Source: an uncultured Opitutia bacterium
GTDB lineage: Bacteria > Verrucomicrobiota > Verrucomicrobiia > Opitutales > Opitutaceae
Assembly: GCA_903900845.1 (NCBI GenBank)
Contig: CAIUOU010000002.1
Location: 1 to 63,399, forward strand
Direction of reading: 5' to 3'
DNA length: 63,399 bases
Part shown: one piece after another, positions 47,401 to 57,075 of the stretch
Layout: each line of letters begins with the position of its first letter
How positions within the stretch are numbered: position 1 is the first letter of the stretch
Notes under the pieces: model-generated
The model's database searches: none
Told to the model about the DNA's origin: nothing
Seen by the model: only the letters and a program-made list of their open reading frames with translations
Translations under genes and position numbers: made by a program

Positions 47401-47774
47401 ACGGTCACCGTGCGGTCTCCCGATGGACAGAGATGCCCGCGGTCGAAGCCCGAGCCGGAGTAGTCCTCCGGTTGCACGCGCGTGAGATTGGCGGGCAGGG
47501 ACGTGTCTGCGGCGAAGTCACCGCGGCCGCTGGCGCCGAGATCGGCGAGCCCCAGGCTCCAGCTCACCCAGTTGGCCGTGCGGGTGGAGTCATTATACTC
47601 GAGCGCGTACTGCGCGCGGCGGAGGAGAAAACGCCGGGGATCGGCGGGATCTCCCCCGGCGCCGGCCGGGTTGCCGAGCGGCATCTGCAGGTCGACGCCG
47701 ATCGCAGCGCGGCCGGCGAGAGCCGAAAGGACGAGCAAAAGCAGGGGAACCAGCCGGCGGAATTTTCCAATCAC
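44475..47774 (-). CDS. Secreted DNA/RNA non-specific endonuclease with Ig-like domains and C-terminal repeats
   Basis: A 1099-residue exported protein. After a signal peptide (about 1-24), a beta-beta-alpha-metal nuclease domain (about 27-265) has DRGHLCPSGDR with catalytic His114 and the metal-ligand region MTNILPQTPDHNQG (around Asn136). Then come an Ig-like domain (about 272-352), a beta-sandwich segment, a second Ig-like domain (about 545-630), a beta-rich stretch, and two tandem ~130-residue repeats (832-968 and 969-1099) each containing LIRAVGPGL. The repeats also end the divergently transcribed protease at 48146. Probably a cell-surface or secreted nuclease for nutrient scavenging. Confidence 0.88.
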   Translation of the reverse strand: MIGKFRRLVPLLLLVLSALAGRAAIGVDLQMPLGNPAGAGGDPADPRRFLLRRAQYALEYNDSTRTANWVSWSLGLADLGASGRGDFAADTSLPANLTRVQPEDYSGSGFDRGHLCPSGDRTVTVADNQATFYMTNILPQTPDHNQGVWASFESYCRSLAGLGHEILVVTGPSGFGAERLPGGIAVPAHVWKIAVVVPPGPGSALSRITAATRVIAIKVPNIPGIRTNPWQQYLTSAARLQTDTGYTFFSELPPETAAALRAKVDEPSTAGAPRITAQPASQAAALGGAATFTVNASGTLPLLYQWTFNGAELPGATSATLVVRDIEPGQLGAYAATVANADGAVVTAAAALNLASGAGSLFWDFSAATATGGLPRDIGGGLVSQQNNNGTTALLTNASVSSGYAGASGGNNAGAAARTGPLNRTVGSGSACFEFTLEVPAGRRLVVSSLSFGSRSTATGPQAFTVLTSVDDFARPLSTGALANNSVWTLITTEFPAFAAEPGRAITFRIYGHNGSGNAGVGTANWRIDDLRVGVNAASVPLAPVVTRLPAPSTIVAGGETVLSVSASGEPAPAFQWLRDGVAIPGATAATLRLTAATPERSGAYAVEVGNAAGKVTTPPAAVRVLRRGHAGTYFGRLDPPAGPGTFALVVEPDNTAHFLVATISDQRGWFGRAIAVSEDGTFRFGASELSGDVSGPAATVTGAIATDGTLSADVSGGALGGSKLIGERTPAGGPANTAGFYLAGAAGQTGVLYAAIATSGRILVVAGGGARLLVAEGVLSASGAASLAATPGGAPLAVTVTAGRLAATTTAAGNALVFAGPAMGTPAVVAQRLVNLSSRAAASGGEEVVIAGFVISGPESKPVLIRAVGPGLRDFGVASTLPAPRLELLRGDARVATNAAWGTAPGSGELPAIAARAGAFPLAAGSGDAVIVTTLPPGGYTAIASAADGRPGVCLVEVYDLAVDSADQRLANLSTRAVAGAGDATLTAGLVVRGTDPKRILIRAVGPGLGQFGVTGFLARPELTLLDGGRAIARNSGWNAGPDSTAIAEAAARTGAFPLSSGSADAAILINLSPGAYTAQVGAAQAGGVALLEIYEVP

Positions 47775-48145
47775 GGCCCCGAGTGAGCCCGCGACCCCCG
47801 CGATGTCACGGCCGAAGGTCGGGCGGTTCGATCGGGACGATAGACCAGAGTCTTCCGGAAAGGAGACGATTCAGGGCATCGGATCCGCTAGGGTTCATCG
47901 ACGATCGCTCCAGCCTCCGTCTGGGCAAAGTCGAAGGGCATCGTGGAGACAACGGCGATGGTGAGATGGGAGGAGAATTTTATTTGGGGTGACGTGTCAC
48001 GGCTTGGTGCGTTGCAGGCTGCGGTATCTGGTTAGACTCCAGGGCGCCGGCCGCGTTCGCGGCGATCATGAGCGCTTCGCTTGATCTTGTTTGACCTTGC
48101 ATGTGGAGGCGGCGGCGGCCGTGGTCGACAGCCATTCCCGCATCC
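47775..48145. other. Divergent intergenic region between nuclease and protease
   Basis: 371 nt with no convincing gene. It must hold the promoters of both secreted-enzyme genes. A small inverted repeat GTGAC-GT-GTCAC is at about 47990-48001, which could be a regulator site, but this is weak. No strong -35/-10 pair could be assigned. Confidence 0.5.
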
Positions 48146-51100
48146 ATGATCACCACGGCCCTCCATTCGCGTTTCACGGTTTCGCTCAGCTTGCTTGGCT
48201 CCGTAATCCTGCTGCTGGGCTTACCTCTAGCGGGTGCTCCCCTGCGCGGGCTGACAGCGTCCAAGGCCGCGCAGGAATTATCGGAAAAAGGTCGCGTGAG
48301 CTTCCGCGTGAACGGCCAGCCGCGCCTGCTGATTCTGGCGTCCGGGGAAGTGGCACTCCCGCGAGGCGGAGTGGATGCGGCGGCCTTGCCCGCTGGCGTG
48401 CAGCTGGCAGCAGCCGATGCGCAACACCGGATCCTGCGCCTGCCCAGCGGTGCCGGGCCGGCGCAGTGGCTGGAGACGAGTCGCGCCCGGGCGCAGAGCG
48501 GTGTAGGCGGATTGTCCGCGCTGGCTCAGATGGACGACATCGGCCCGGTGTTTTACGAGGTTGGTCGCGAAGGTGACGGCGCAGCGCGCCTCGTTGCGAC
48601 GGGCAGGTTGCTGATGATCGGTGCGGATGCCGCTGCGGCGGGGAATGCCGCTGCAATGACCGGCGCGCGTGGGTACACCTCTCTTTCGGGAGAGCTTTGG
48701 GTGCTCGATTATGCGTCGCCCTACCTGATGTTGGCAGCCGCTCAGGCCCTGGAGTCGGCGGGGAGTTCCGTCGAGCCGCAGTTCACCCGTTGGCGGGTCA
48801 AGCGAGCCGCGCCGAACGACCCGCTCTACAACCAGCAGTTCTACTTCAAGAACACCGGGCAGGGAGGAGGCACGGCGGGGGAGGACCTGAACATCGAGGG
48901 ACTCTGGCCGTCCGCTAACGGTTCAGGGGTGACCGTGGCGGTCGTTGATGACGGTCTCGAGCTTGCGCATCCGGATCTCGCTCCGAACATGGCGGAGGCC
49001 GCGCTGCACCGCGACGTGCTGAACGACACTTCTGATCCGACGCCGCCTGCCAAAGCCAACCACGGGACCATTTGCGCGGGTTTCATCGCGGCCCGGGGCA
49101 ACAACGGCATCGGCATCACAGGCGCCGCCCCCTTGGCGCGTCTGATTGGCATCCGCCTGCTTGGAGAGGGCGCCACCGGCGATTCGGCGACCGACATCCA
49201 GGAGGCTGCGGCCTTCGCTTGGCGTACCGACGTTATCCAGATCTCGAGCAATAGCTGGGGGCCGAATGACGACGCTGAGACGGTGTCCGGGCCGGATACC
49301 GCGGCGCTGGCGGCATTGCGGGCTGGTGTCACCACCGGTCGCGGCGGTCGCGGGGTGCTGTACTTTGTGGCGGCGGGGAACGGGCGGGATTCGGGGGACC
49401 ACGCCGGATGGGATGGTTATTCGGGCAGCAGGTATGTTTTCGCCATCGGGGCGACGGACAATCGCGGCCGCCAGGCGTCATTCAGTGAATCCGGACCCCA
49501 GCTGCTCGCGACGGCAGTCGGCCAGACCAGCGAGGATGCCGAGGTGCAGCTGCTCGCTGCCGATAATGTGGGAGACCGCGGCGCCAACACCGCCGCATCC
49601 CCCGCAGGCGACTACACGACCAGCGGGGTGCAAGGCACCTCCTATGCCACGCCCCAGATATCAGGTGTCGCCGCCCTCCTGCTGCAGGCGAACGCCAACC
49701 TCGGTTGGCGCGACGTGAAAGAGATTCTCATCCGCTCGGCGCGGAAAAACGACGCGACCGACGCCGATTGGATCAATAACGGCGCCGGTTTCCAATTTAA
49801 CCACAAGTACGGCGCCGGCTTCGTGAATGCGACGGCGGCGTTGGCGCTCTCGCGTACCTGGACGCCGCTCGCCGCGGAGCGTTCGGTCGCCGCGGGCGGT
49901 GCGGTCGATCTGGCGATTCCAGACAACGCCGCGGCCGGAGCAGCCAGCGCTCTCAGCGTGGCACCAGCGGCGCCGCTGCGGGTGGAAACCGTGGAAGTCA
50001 CGGTCAGCGTGACCCATCCGAACCGCGGCCAGCTGCGCTTTGAACTGACCTCGCCGGCGGGCACGCGGACCGTTCTAGGCATGCCGCGCTCGGCGGATAC
50101 CGGGGCAAACCTCACGAGCTGGACCTTCTCAACGCCGCGGCATTGGGGTGAGAATGCGGCTGGCACCTGGACGGTGCGGGTAGTTGATACGGTGGCAGGT
50201 GCCACTGGCAGCCTCACCCTGGCCCGGGTCACCTTGTATGGCTCTGAAGCTTCAGCCCCTCCTTCGGCGCCGTCCATCGCCAGCCAGCCCGCCGCGCAAA
50301 CCGCGGTGACAGGTGGTACCGTGACGTTTTCGGTCTCCGCCGGTGGCTCCGGCCCCCTCGCTTACCAGTGGCGCAAGGACGGGGTTGCCCTCTTGGGTGC
50401 CACGAATGCGACGCTCACCCTTGGCTCGGTGCAGGCGGCCCAGGCGGGCAGTTACACGGTGGTTGTGAGTAATTCACTGGGATCAGTGACGAGCAATGGG
50501 GCGACGCTGACGGTCGCCACCGGGCCGTTGAGCCGGCTGGGCAACCTTTCGGTTCGGACGACACTTGGGGTGGGGCAAAATCTGATCGTCGGTTTTGTGA
50601 TGAGCGGTGGATCCAAGCCTATCCTGCTCCGTGCGGTTGGTCCGCAATTGAAGGCTTTCGGCCTGACCGACGCCCATCCCGATCCGGTCCTGGAGCTTTA
50701 TGACGGCAACTCGCGGATCCTGGCGCAAAACGACGATTGGGGCGGGGAAGCAGCGCTCGCGGCGACGTTCAGCCGGGTGGGAGCTTTTGCGCTGGAGTCC
50801 CGCTCGCTGGATGCGGCGTTAACCCGGAGTGTCGAAGGCGGGGGAACAGCCTTGATCAAGGGCTTCGGCAGTGGGGTCGTGCTGGTCGAGCTCTACGATG
50901 CAGGTGCGGGTAACAGCCCTCGGCTGGCCAATGTATCGGCGCGGAATCACGTCGGGACGGGCGGAGATCTGCTGATCGCGGGCTTCGTCGTTGATGGGGC
51001 TGGGCCAAAGACCGTGCTGATCCGTGCGGTGGGGCCTACGCTCGCGGCGTTTGGCGTGCAGGGGGCGCTGGCGGATCCGAAACTACAGATCTTCCAGGGG

Positions 51101-51304
51101 GAACGTTTGGTGGCCGAAAACGATGACTGGTCGCCCTCGCTGGCGACGGCATTCGGACGAGTCGGGGCCTTCTCCTTGGTGGCGGGCAGTTTTGATGCCG
51201 CCCTGACTCTCACCCTGCAACCCGGCGCGTACACCGCGCAGATCACAGGCGTCAACGGCGGCACGGGCGAGGCGCTCGTGGAGATTTACGAGCTAGGGAA
51301 CTGA
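48146..51304 (+). CDS. Secreted kexin-like S8 serine protease with P domain, Ig-like domain and C-terminal repeats
   Basis: A 1052-residue protease. The ATG at 48146 gives a signal peptide (about 1-32). A ~200-residue propeptide is followed by the S8 domain with catalytic Asp268 (VAVVDDGL), His306 (NHGTICAG) and Ser499 (GTSYATP); the Ser motif has Tyr where Met is usual. A proprotein-convertase P domain follows (about 610-705, HPNRGQLRFELTSPAG). Next come an Ig-like domain (about 715-790) and two ~130-residue repeats (796-925, 926-1052) with LLRAVGP or LIRAVGP. The layout matches kexin/furin-type bacterial proteases. An orphan EF-hand module lies 131 nt downstream. Confidence 0.9.
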   Translation: MITTALHSRFTVSLSLLGSVILLLGLPLAGAPLRGLTASKAAQELSEKGRVSFRVNGQPRLLILASGEVALPRGGVDAAALPAGVQLAAADAQHRILRLPSGAGPAQWLETSRARAQSGVGGLSALAQMDDIGPVFYEVGREGDGAARLVATGRLLMIGADAAAAGNAAAMTGARGYTSLSGELWVLDYASPYLMLAAAQALESAGSSVEPQFTRWRVKRAAPNDPLYNQQFYFKNTGQGGGTAGEDLNIEGLWPSANGSGVTVAVVDDGLELAHPDLAPNMAEAALHRDVLNDTSDPTPPAKANHGTICAGFIAARGNNGIGITGAAPLARLIGIRLLGEGATGDSATDIQEAAAFAWRTDVIQISSNSWGPNDDAETVSGPDTAALAALRAGVTTGRGGRGVLYFVAAGNGRDSGDHAGWDGYSGSRYVFAIGATDNRGRQASFSESGPQLLATAVGQTSEDAEVQLLAADNVGDRGANTAASPAGDYTTSGVQGTSYATPQISGVAALLLQANANLGWRDVKEILIRSARKNDATDADWINNGAGFQFNHKYGAGFVNATAALALSRTWTPLAAERSVAAGGAVDLAIPDNAAAGAASALSVAPAAPLRVETVEVTVSVTHPNRGQLRFELTSPAGTRTVLGMPRSADTGANLTSWTFSTPRHWGENAAGTWTVRVVDTVAGATGSLTLARVTLYGSEASAPPSAPSIASQPAAQTAVTGGTVTFSVSAGGSGPLAYQWRKDGVALLGATNATLTLGSVQAAQAGSYTVVVSNSLGSVTSNGATLTVATGPLSRLGNLSVRTTLGVGQNLIVGFVMSGGSKPILLRAVGPQLKAFGLTDAHPDPVLELYDGNSRILAQNDDWGGEAALAATFSRVGAFALESRSLDAALTRSVEGGGTALIKGFGSGVVLVELYDAGAGNSPRLANVSARNHVGTGGDLLIAGFVVDGAGPKTVLIRAVGPTLAAFGVQGALADPKLQIFQGERLVAENDDWSPSLATAFGRVGAFSLVAGSFDAALTLTLQPGAYTAQITGVNGGTGEALVEIYELGN

Positions 51305-51435
51305 TTCGCGGGAAGGCTCTCGAGACAGGTGCTCGGACTGTTGCGCAATAGATCGCTTCTCTCGTGACCAGTTAGGCCACCGGTAAGGACTACCAGAAGA
51401 TGGCCAAACCCGACCCGTTGCTCATCTGGTCCTGA

Positions 51436-51591
51436 TCACTCCATAGCACCGACTCGAACCGCGACGGGAAGATCTCCCTCACCGAACTGACGCGCGTGAT
51501 CGAGCTCTACAACTACCGGTCGGGCACGACCCGCACCGGCCAGTACAAGCCGCAGGCTGGTGCCGAGGACGGGTTCGCGTCCGGGCCCTGA
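51436..51591 (+). pseudogene. Remnant of an EF-hand (dockerin-like) C-terminal module
   Basis: The 51-codon open stretch between in-frame stops at 51433 and 51589 encodes STDSNRDGKISLTELTRV followed by IELYN and an Asp/Glu-rich end EDGFASGP. D-S-N-R-D-G-K-I-S-L-T-E is a textbook EF-hand calcium-binding loop, and the whole fits the short C-terminal module found on many Opitutaceae secreted proteins. There is no start codon with a leader and the upstream frame is stopped, so the rest of the parent gene is missing. It could be the former end of a deleted gene, or of an ancestral form of the upstream protease. Confidence 0.7.
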
Positions 51592-51757
51592 AGCGGATAA
51601 GGCGCAGGTGCGCAGCTGTGGTGCTTGATCGACGTAATTTGCGTCCTCCCGCGCGCCCGCCGTCCGGTCGGCGGACGGAAGTCGCGGAGGCCTCGGAAGG
51701 TCGCGAGGTTTTCGCCCGGTCCGCCCGCCTCCGTATTCCACGGGCAGCTTCGCCTTC

Positions 51758-51784
51758 ATCCGCGTCATCCGCGAAATCCGCGGT
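51758..51784 (+). repeat. Triplet of 9-bp ATCCGCG units
   Basis: Three consecutive 9-bp units: ATCCGCGTC, ATCCGCGAA, ATCCGCGGT. Two inverted copies of the same kind of triplet make the hairpin at 55701-55774. Confidence 0.6.
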
Positions 51785-51836
51785 GCAAGTCCGCCGCCTT
51801 CGGAACAGCCTTTGGCCGTCGCGGTTTCAGCACAGT

Positions 51837-51861
51837 CCGCGGCTGGCAGCCGCGGCCACAC
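51837..51861 (-). repeat. Dispersed palindromic repeat, copy D (reverse, variant)
   Basis: On the minus strand this reads GTGTGG followed by an imperfect 19-bp palindrome. Relative to copies B and C it has one extra base at the centre and G for A in GTGTAG. It lies in the region of gene decay before the GH13 gene. Confidence 0.55.
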
Positions 51862-51889
51862 CGGACGCATCTCAACACGGGTTTCCTTA

Positions 51890-51916
51890 TTCCGTGGTTT
51901 CCGTGAATTCCGTGGG
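51890..51916 (+). repeat. Triplet of 9-bp TTCCGTG units
   Basis: TTCCGTGGT, TTCCGTGAA and TTCCGTGGG follow one another with an exact 9-bp period, parallel to the ATCCGCG triplet at 51758. A related single TTTCGTGGTT occurs at 51947-51956. Confidence 0.55.
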
Positions 51917-52062
51917 CGCTCCGCCTGGTTTGGTGCCTTTGGCGTGTTTCGTGGTTCTCTCCTGTCCTCCAGGAAAAAGAATCCCGTTTGTCCGACCGAG
52001 GAACAAAGTTGTCGCTTGTCGCTGCCGCTGGCGCGGCGGATGCTTGCGGGTTCCCGATCGTC

Positions 52063-54510
52063 ATGCCTGTCCCGCACCGCATCGTCCGAGCCTGGCTGGA
52101 GGCGCCCGCCGCCGGCATCATCGAGCTGGACCGTGACTGGACGGGGGCGGAGCCGCCGCGGTTCACGCTCGGCTGGCATTGTCCGGCGCCGCAGGCGCTG
52201 CAGGCGGCGCCGGGGCTGCCGGCGGGGAGGTTGTACGGGTATTTCTTGGATGAGTCGGGTGGGGTGACGTTCGTGCTGGATCTGGAGAATGGCGGCGTGG
52301 ATCCGGCGCGGGACGCGGTTTATCTTTCGGGCGATTTCAACGGCTGGGAGGCGGCGATCGGTGCGCCCGAGTGGCGATTATCGGTGGCGGAGCTGGAAGG
52401 TGCGCGGGTGATGCTTTGGCGCGGGGATGCGGCGAGGTTTCTCACGGGTGAGGGGTTGCGGTTCAAGTTCGTGACGGGCGAGCACCATTGGATTTTGCCG
52501 CCGCCCGACGCGCCCAACGGCGTGCGCGACGCCGCCGGTAATTGGAATCGCCTGATCGACCCCACGCGGACGGGCTGGCACCTCTGGCGCTTCACGGTCG
52601 GGGAGGCGCTCGATCTCGCGCAGGCGTGGTCGGTTGGGTGGGCCGAGACTCCGGGCGCGACCGTGACGCTGGTTCCCGGCGGGTTTTTCTTCCGGAAGCA
52701 AAGCGACCTGCGGTTGGGCGCGTGGATCGAAGGCGGACGCACCATCTTCCGCCTTTTCGCGCCGCGAGCGCGCGCCGTCACGCTCGCGCTGGCGCGGGAC
52801 GCGGCGTCGCAACCGGAAGCTTCGACTTATCCGCTGGCGCGCCGGGTCGACGCCCATGGCGAGGCGGGGGTATGGGAGGTCGAACTCGAAGCCCCGCTGC
52901 ACGGCTGGTTGTACTGGTATCACGTGGACGGCGCCCATGAGGGCTTCGATTCGACTGCACGCGTGCTCGATCCCTACGCGCGGGCGGCGCTCGGTCGGGA
53001 GGGTCCGGGGATCGTGCTGGATCCGGCTTGGGTGGGGCAGGGCGACCGCTCTTTCGCCACTCCGGCGTGGCAGGACCTCGTGATCGCCGAGGCGCACGTG
53101 CGCGACCTCGCCCGGCATGCTCCGGTGGACGCCACGCCGGCGGAACGCCGCGGGTTCACCGGACTGCGGAAGTGGGTCGAGAGCGATGATTTCCACCTGC
53201 ACCGGCTCGGGGTGAACTGCGTCGAGTTGCAGCCGCTGCACGAGTTCGATGCCGCCGGCCCGGACGAATACCACTGGGGGTACATGACGAACAATTACTT
53301 CGCGCCGCAGAGCTCCTACGCGCTCGCGCCCGCGGAGGCCTCCGGCGTGCGGGAGATGCAGGACCTCGTGGCCGCTTTCCACCGGCGCGGGATGGCGGTG
53401 GTGCTCGACGTCGTGTTCAACCACGTCGGCGTGCCGGCGCACCTGCTCCGCGTCGACCGGCTCTACTATTTCGAGCAGGACGCCGCGGGCGCGCTGACCA
53501 ACTGGAGCGGCTGCGGCAATGACCTCCGGGCGCGTTCGACGATGGTCCGGCGCCTGATCATCGACAGCTGCGTGCACTGGATCGAGACCTACGGCGTCGA
53601 CGGATTCCGGTTCGACCTGGCCGAGTTGCTCGGGGTGGAGGTGTTGCGGGAGGTGGAGGCGGCGCTGAAGCGCGTGAAGCCCGACGTGATCCTCATCGCC
53701 GAGCCGTGGAGCTTCCGCGGGCACATCGCGGGGGCATTGCGGGACACCGGCTGGGCCTCCTGGAACGACGGCTATCGTGACTTCATGAAGGACTATGTGC
53801 GCGGTAACGGCGACGGCCGCCGCATGGAGTACTTCTTGCGCGGCTCCCCGTGGTACTTCGCGAAGTGGCCGGCGCAGTCGATCAACTACACCGAGTCGCA
53901 CGACGACCGCACGTGGATCGACGTGATCGCGGAGCGGGAGGATGGCAATGGCCACGTCCCGACCGCGCACGACCGTCGGCGCACGCACCTGATGGCGGCG
54001 CTGCTCTTCATATCGGTCGGCGAGCCGATGATGTCGGCGGGGCAGGATTTCCTGCGTTCGAAGCACGGCGTGGCCAACACCTACCAGCGCGCCGACCTCA
54101 ACGCCCTCGACTACCGGCGCCTGCGTCGTTTCGCGTCCACCCACGCCTATTTCGCGGAATGGATCGCCTTCCGGCGCGGCCCGCTCGGCCGTCTGCTCCG
54201 TCATTTCGTCCGGCCCGCGGAGGGTTTCCATCGGTTTCTCCACATTCCGGGCGGCCCCGTGCTCGGGATGTTTTGCAACGCCGATTTCTCCCACGGCGCC
54301 ACGCGTCTCCTCTTCGTCATCAACCCCACGCTCTCCGAATTTTCCCTCGGCGTTGAGGCCGGCCTGCTCGCCTTGGAGCGGGGTCCGTGGCGACTCGCGG
54401 CGGATGAGGAGCGCTTCTACGCGCCCGACTCACCGGGGGCGCTCACGCGGCCCGAAACCTCCGTTTTCCTGCCCGGCCTGAGTTGCGCGCTCTGGGTTCA
54501 GAACGGCTGA
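52063..54510 (+). CDS. GH13 pullulanase/debranching-type alpha-glucanase
   Basis: An 815-residue cytoplasmic-looking glycoside hydrolase family 13 enzyme. Two N-terminal beta-sandwich (CBM48-like) regions are suggested, the first with VYLSGDFNGW, a glycogen-binding motif. The catalytic barrel has VDGFRFDLAELL (nucleophile Asp518), LIAEPW (acid/base Glu547) and YTESHDD (Asp614). AEAHVRDLARHAPV and GYMTNNYFAP fit the pullulanase/GlgX/isoamylase group, so alpha-1,6 cleavage of glycogen or starch is likely. The ATG at 52063 is chosen over an in-frame start at 51988 because similarity begins there. It sits 127 nt upstream of gapA. Confidence 0.88.
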   Translation: MPVPHRIVRAWLEAPAAGIIELDRDWTGAEPPRFTLGWHCPAPQALQAAPGLPAGRLYGYFLDESGGVTFVLDLENGGVDPARDAVYLSGDFNGWEAAIGAPEWRLSVAELEGARVMLWRGDAARFLTGEGLRFKFVTGEHHWILPPPDAPNGVRDAAGNWNRLIDPTRTGWHLWRFTVGEALDLAQAWSVGWAETPGATVTLVPGGFFFRKQSDLRLGAWIEGGRTIFRLFAPRARAVTLALARDAASQPEASTYPLARRVDAHGEAGVWEVELEAPLHGWLYWYHVDGAHEGFDSTARVLDPYARAALGREGPGIVLDPAWVGQGDRSFATPAWQDLVIAEAHVRDLARHAPVDATPAERRGFTGLRKWVESDDFHLHRLGVNCVELQPLHEFDAAGPDEYHWGYMTNNYFAPQSSYALAPAEASGVREMQDLVAAFHRRGMAVVLDVVFNHVGVPAHLLRVDRLYYFEQDAAGALTNWSGCGNDLRARSTMVRRLIIDSCVHWIETYGVDGFRFDLAELLGVEVLREVEAALKRVKPDVILIAEPWSFRGHIAGALRDTGWASWNDGYRDFMKDYVRGNGDGRRMEYFLRGSPWYFAKWPAQSINYTESHDDRTWIDVIAEREDGNGHVPTAHDRRRTHLMAALLFISVGEPMMSAGQDFLRSKHGVANTYQRADLNALDYRRLRRFASTHAYFAEWIAFRRGPLGRLLRHFVRPAEGFHRFLHIPGGPVLGMFCNADFSHGATRLLFVINPTLSEFSLGVEAGLLALERGPWRLAADEERFYAPDSPGALTRPETSVFLPGLSCALWVQNG

Positions 54511-54619
54511 CCAGCCGATGGAGATCGCCCGCCAAAACCCTTGCATCGCCCGAAAGCCACCCCTTCAGTCGAGGGGTCCGCGTTCGCGCGGGAACAGCTT
54601 CATCCGCAACCAACACTGA

Positions 54620-55684
<1,065 letters not shown>

Positions 55685-55700
55685 GGAATCCTTTCGACCC

Positions 55701-55779
55701 TTGACCGCGGATGGCGCGGATGATCGCGGATAGCCGGTTGGTCATCCGCGTGAGTCCCCGCAGTCCGCGGTCAATTTTT
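55701..55779 (+). promoter_or_regulatory. Nested hairpin with T-run between gapA and pgk
   Basis: Outer stem of 11 perfect bp (TTGACCGCGGA, 55701-55711, with 55764-55774); inner stem of 9 perfect bp (55715-55723 with 55742-55750). The outer 3' arm is followed directly by TTTTT (55775-55779). The structure is a strong potential partial terminator or processing site that could set pgk and tpiA expression below gapA. The arms consist of inverted copies of the ATCCGCG-type repeat units. Confidence 0.65.
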
Positions 55780-55793
55780 GACCTTTCCCCGCC

Positions 55794-57056
55794 ATGCCGA
55801 ACTTCAAATCCATCCGCGACCTGAACCTCGCCGGGAAGCGCGTGCTCATGCGCGTCGACTTCAATGTCCCCCAGGACAAGGTCACCGGCGCCATCACGAA
55901 CACGCAGCGCATCACCGCCGCGCTGCCGACCATCCGGCACGCGCTCGCCCAGGGCGCCTCGGTGGTGCTGATGTCGCACCTCGGCCGTCCCGACGGCCAG
56001 CGGGTCGCCAAGTTCTCGCTGCGCCCGGTCGCGACCGAGCTGGAGAAGCTCCTCGGCCGCCCGGTTCGTTTTCTCGATGATTGCGTCGGCCCGGCCGTCG
56101 AGGCCGCCTGTGCCCCGGGCGCCCTCAAGGCGGGCGACGTGGTGCTGCTGGAAAACCTGCGGTTCCATCTGGAGGAAGAGGGCAAGGTGAAGGTGAAGAA
56201 CGCGGACGGCACCGAGACCAAGCTCAAGGCCGACCCGGCCAAGGAGGCGGCTTTCCGCGCCTCGCTGTCGCGTCTCGGTGACGTGTTCGTCAACGACGCG
56301 TTCGGCACCGCGCACCGCGCGCACTCGTCGATGGTCGGCGTCGCGCTGAAGGATAAGGCCGCCGGTTTCCTGATGGAGGCCGAGCTCCGCGCCTTCGCGA
56401 AGGTGCTCGAGAGCCCCGACCGCCCGCTCCTCGCCATACTCGGCGGCGCCAAGATCGCGGACAAGATTCCCCTCATCAACAACCTGCTCGAGAAGGCCAA
56501 CAAGGTCATCATCGGCGGCGGCATGGCCTACACCTTCCACCAGGTTAACCGCGGCATGCGGATCGGCGCGTCGTTGTTCGACGCCGAGGGCGCCAAGATC
56601 GTCGCCGAGCTCGAGGCCAAGGCCAAGGCGCGCGGCGTGGAGCTGATCTTCCCGGTCGACTTCATCGCGGCCGACAAGTTCGCGCCCGACGCCGCCACGC
56701 GCCCGGCTGATCTCGCCTCTGGTATCCCGGATAGCTGGCAGGGGCTAGACGCTGGCCCGCGCTCGATCGAACTCTACCGGCACGCCATCCTCTCGTCCAA
56801 GACCATCGTCTGGAATGGTCCCGCCGGCGTCTTCGAGTTCGACGCCTTCGCCGGCGCCACGCGCGCCATGGCCGAGGCCGTCGCCGAGGCCACCGCCAAG
56901 GGGGCCACCACGGTCGTGGGCGGCGGCGACACCGCCACCGCGGCGAAGAAGTTCAAGGTGGCCGACAAGGTTTCCCACTGCTCCACCGGCGGCGGCGCCA
57001 GCCTCGAGTTCCTCGAGGGCAAGGTGCTCCCCGGCGTCGCCTATCTCGAAGCCTGA
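55794..57056 (+). CDS. pgk: Phosphoglycerate kinase
   Basis: PGK transfers phosphate from 1,3-bisphosphoglycerate to ADP. The 420-residue protein has RVDFNVPQD near the N-terminus, the [10 protein letters not shown] substrate loop, [15 protein letters not shown], and the C-terminal nucleotide-binding GGGDTATAA and [16 protein letters not shown]-rich leader without SD precedes the ATG at 55794. tpiA starts 19 nt after its stop, so the two are surely co-transcribed. The strong hairpin upstream lies between it and gapA. Confidence 0.97.
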   Translation: MPNFKSIRDLNLAGKRVLMRVDFNVPQDKVTGAITNTQRITAALPTIRHALAQGASVVLMSHLGRPDGQRVAKFSLRPVATELEKLLGRPVRFLDDCVGPAVEAACAPGALKAGDVVLLENLRFHLEEEGKVKVKNADGTETKLKADPAKEAAFRASLSRLGDVFVNDAFGTAHRAHSSMVGVALKDKAAGFLMEAELRAFAKVLESPDRPLLAILGGAKIADKIPLINNLLEKANKVIIGGGMAYTFHQVNRGMRIGASLFDAEGAKIVAELEAKAKARGVELIFPVDFIAADKFAPDAATRPADLASGIPDSWQGLDAGPRSIELYRHAILSSKTIVWNGPAGVFEFDAFAGATRAMAEAVAEATAKGATTVVGGGDTATAAKKFKVADKVSHCSTGGGASLEFLEGKVLPGVAYLEA

Positions 57057-57075
57057 AACCCGCTCCGCCCCCATC

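Larger units (their letters stand above)
51305..52062. other. Long intergenic region with gene remnant and repeats
   Basis: 758 nt between the protease and the GH13 gene. It contains the EF-hand remnant (51436-51591), a triplet of 9-bp units (51758-51784), palindromic repeat copy D (51837-51861), and CGTG-type repeats (51890-51916, 51942-51959). No full gene is supported. It reads as decayed coding sequence mixed with dispersed repeats. Confidence 0.6.

Noticed and set aside
47990-48001. Operator-like inverted repeat GTGAC-GT-GTCAC
   Set aside because: Only 5-bp arms and a single copy; too short to claim in GC-rich DNA.
52378-54294. Antisense frame of 638 codons opposite the GH13 gene
   Set aside because: No motifs; the plus-strand protein has all three GH13 catalytic residues.
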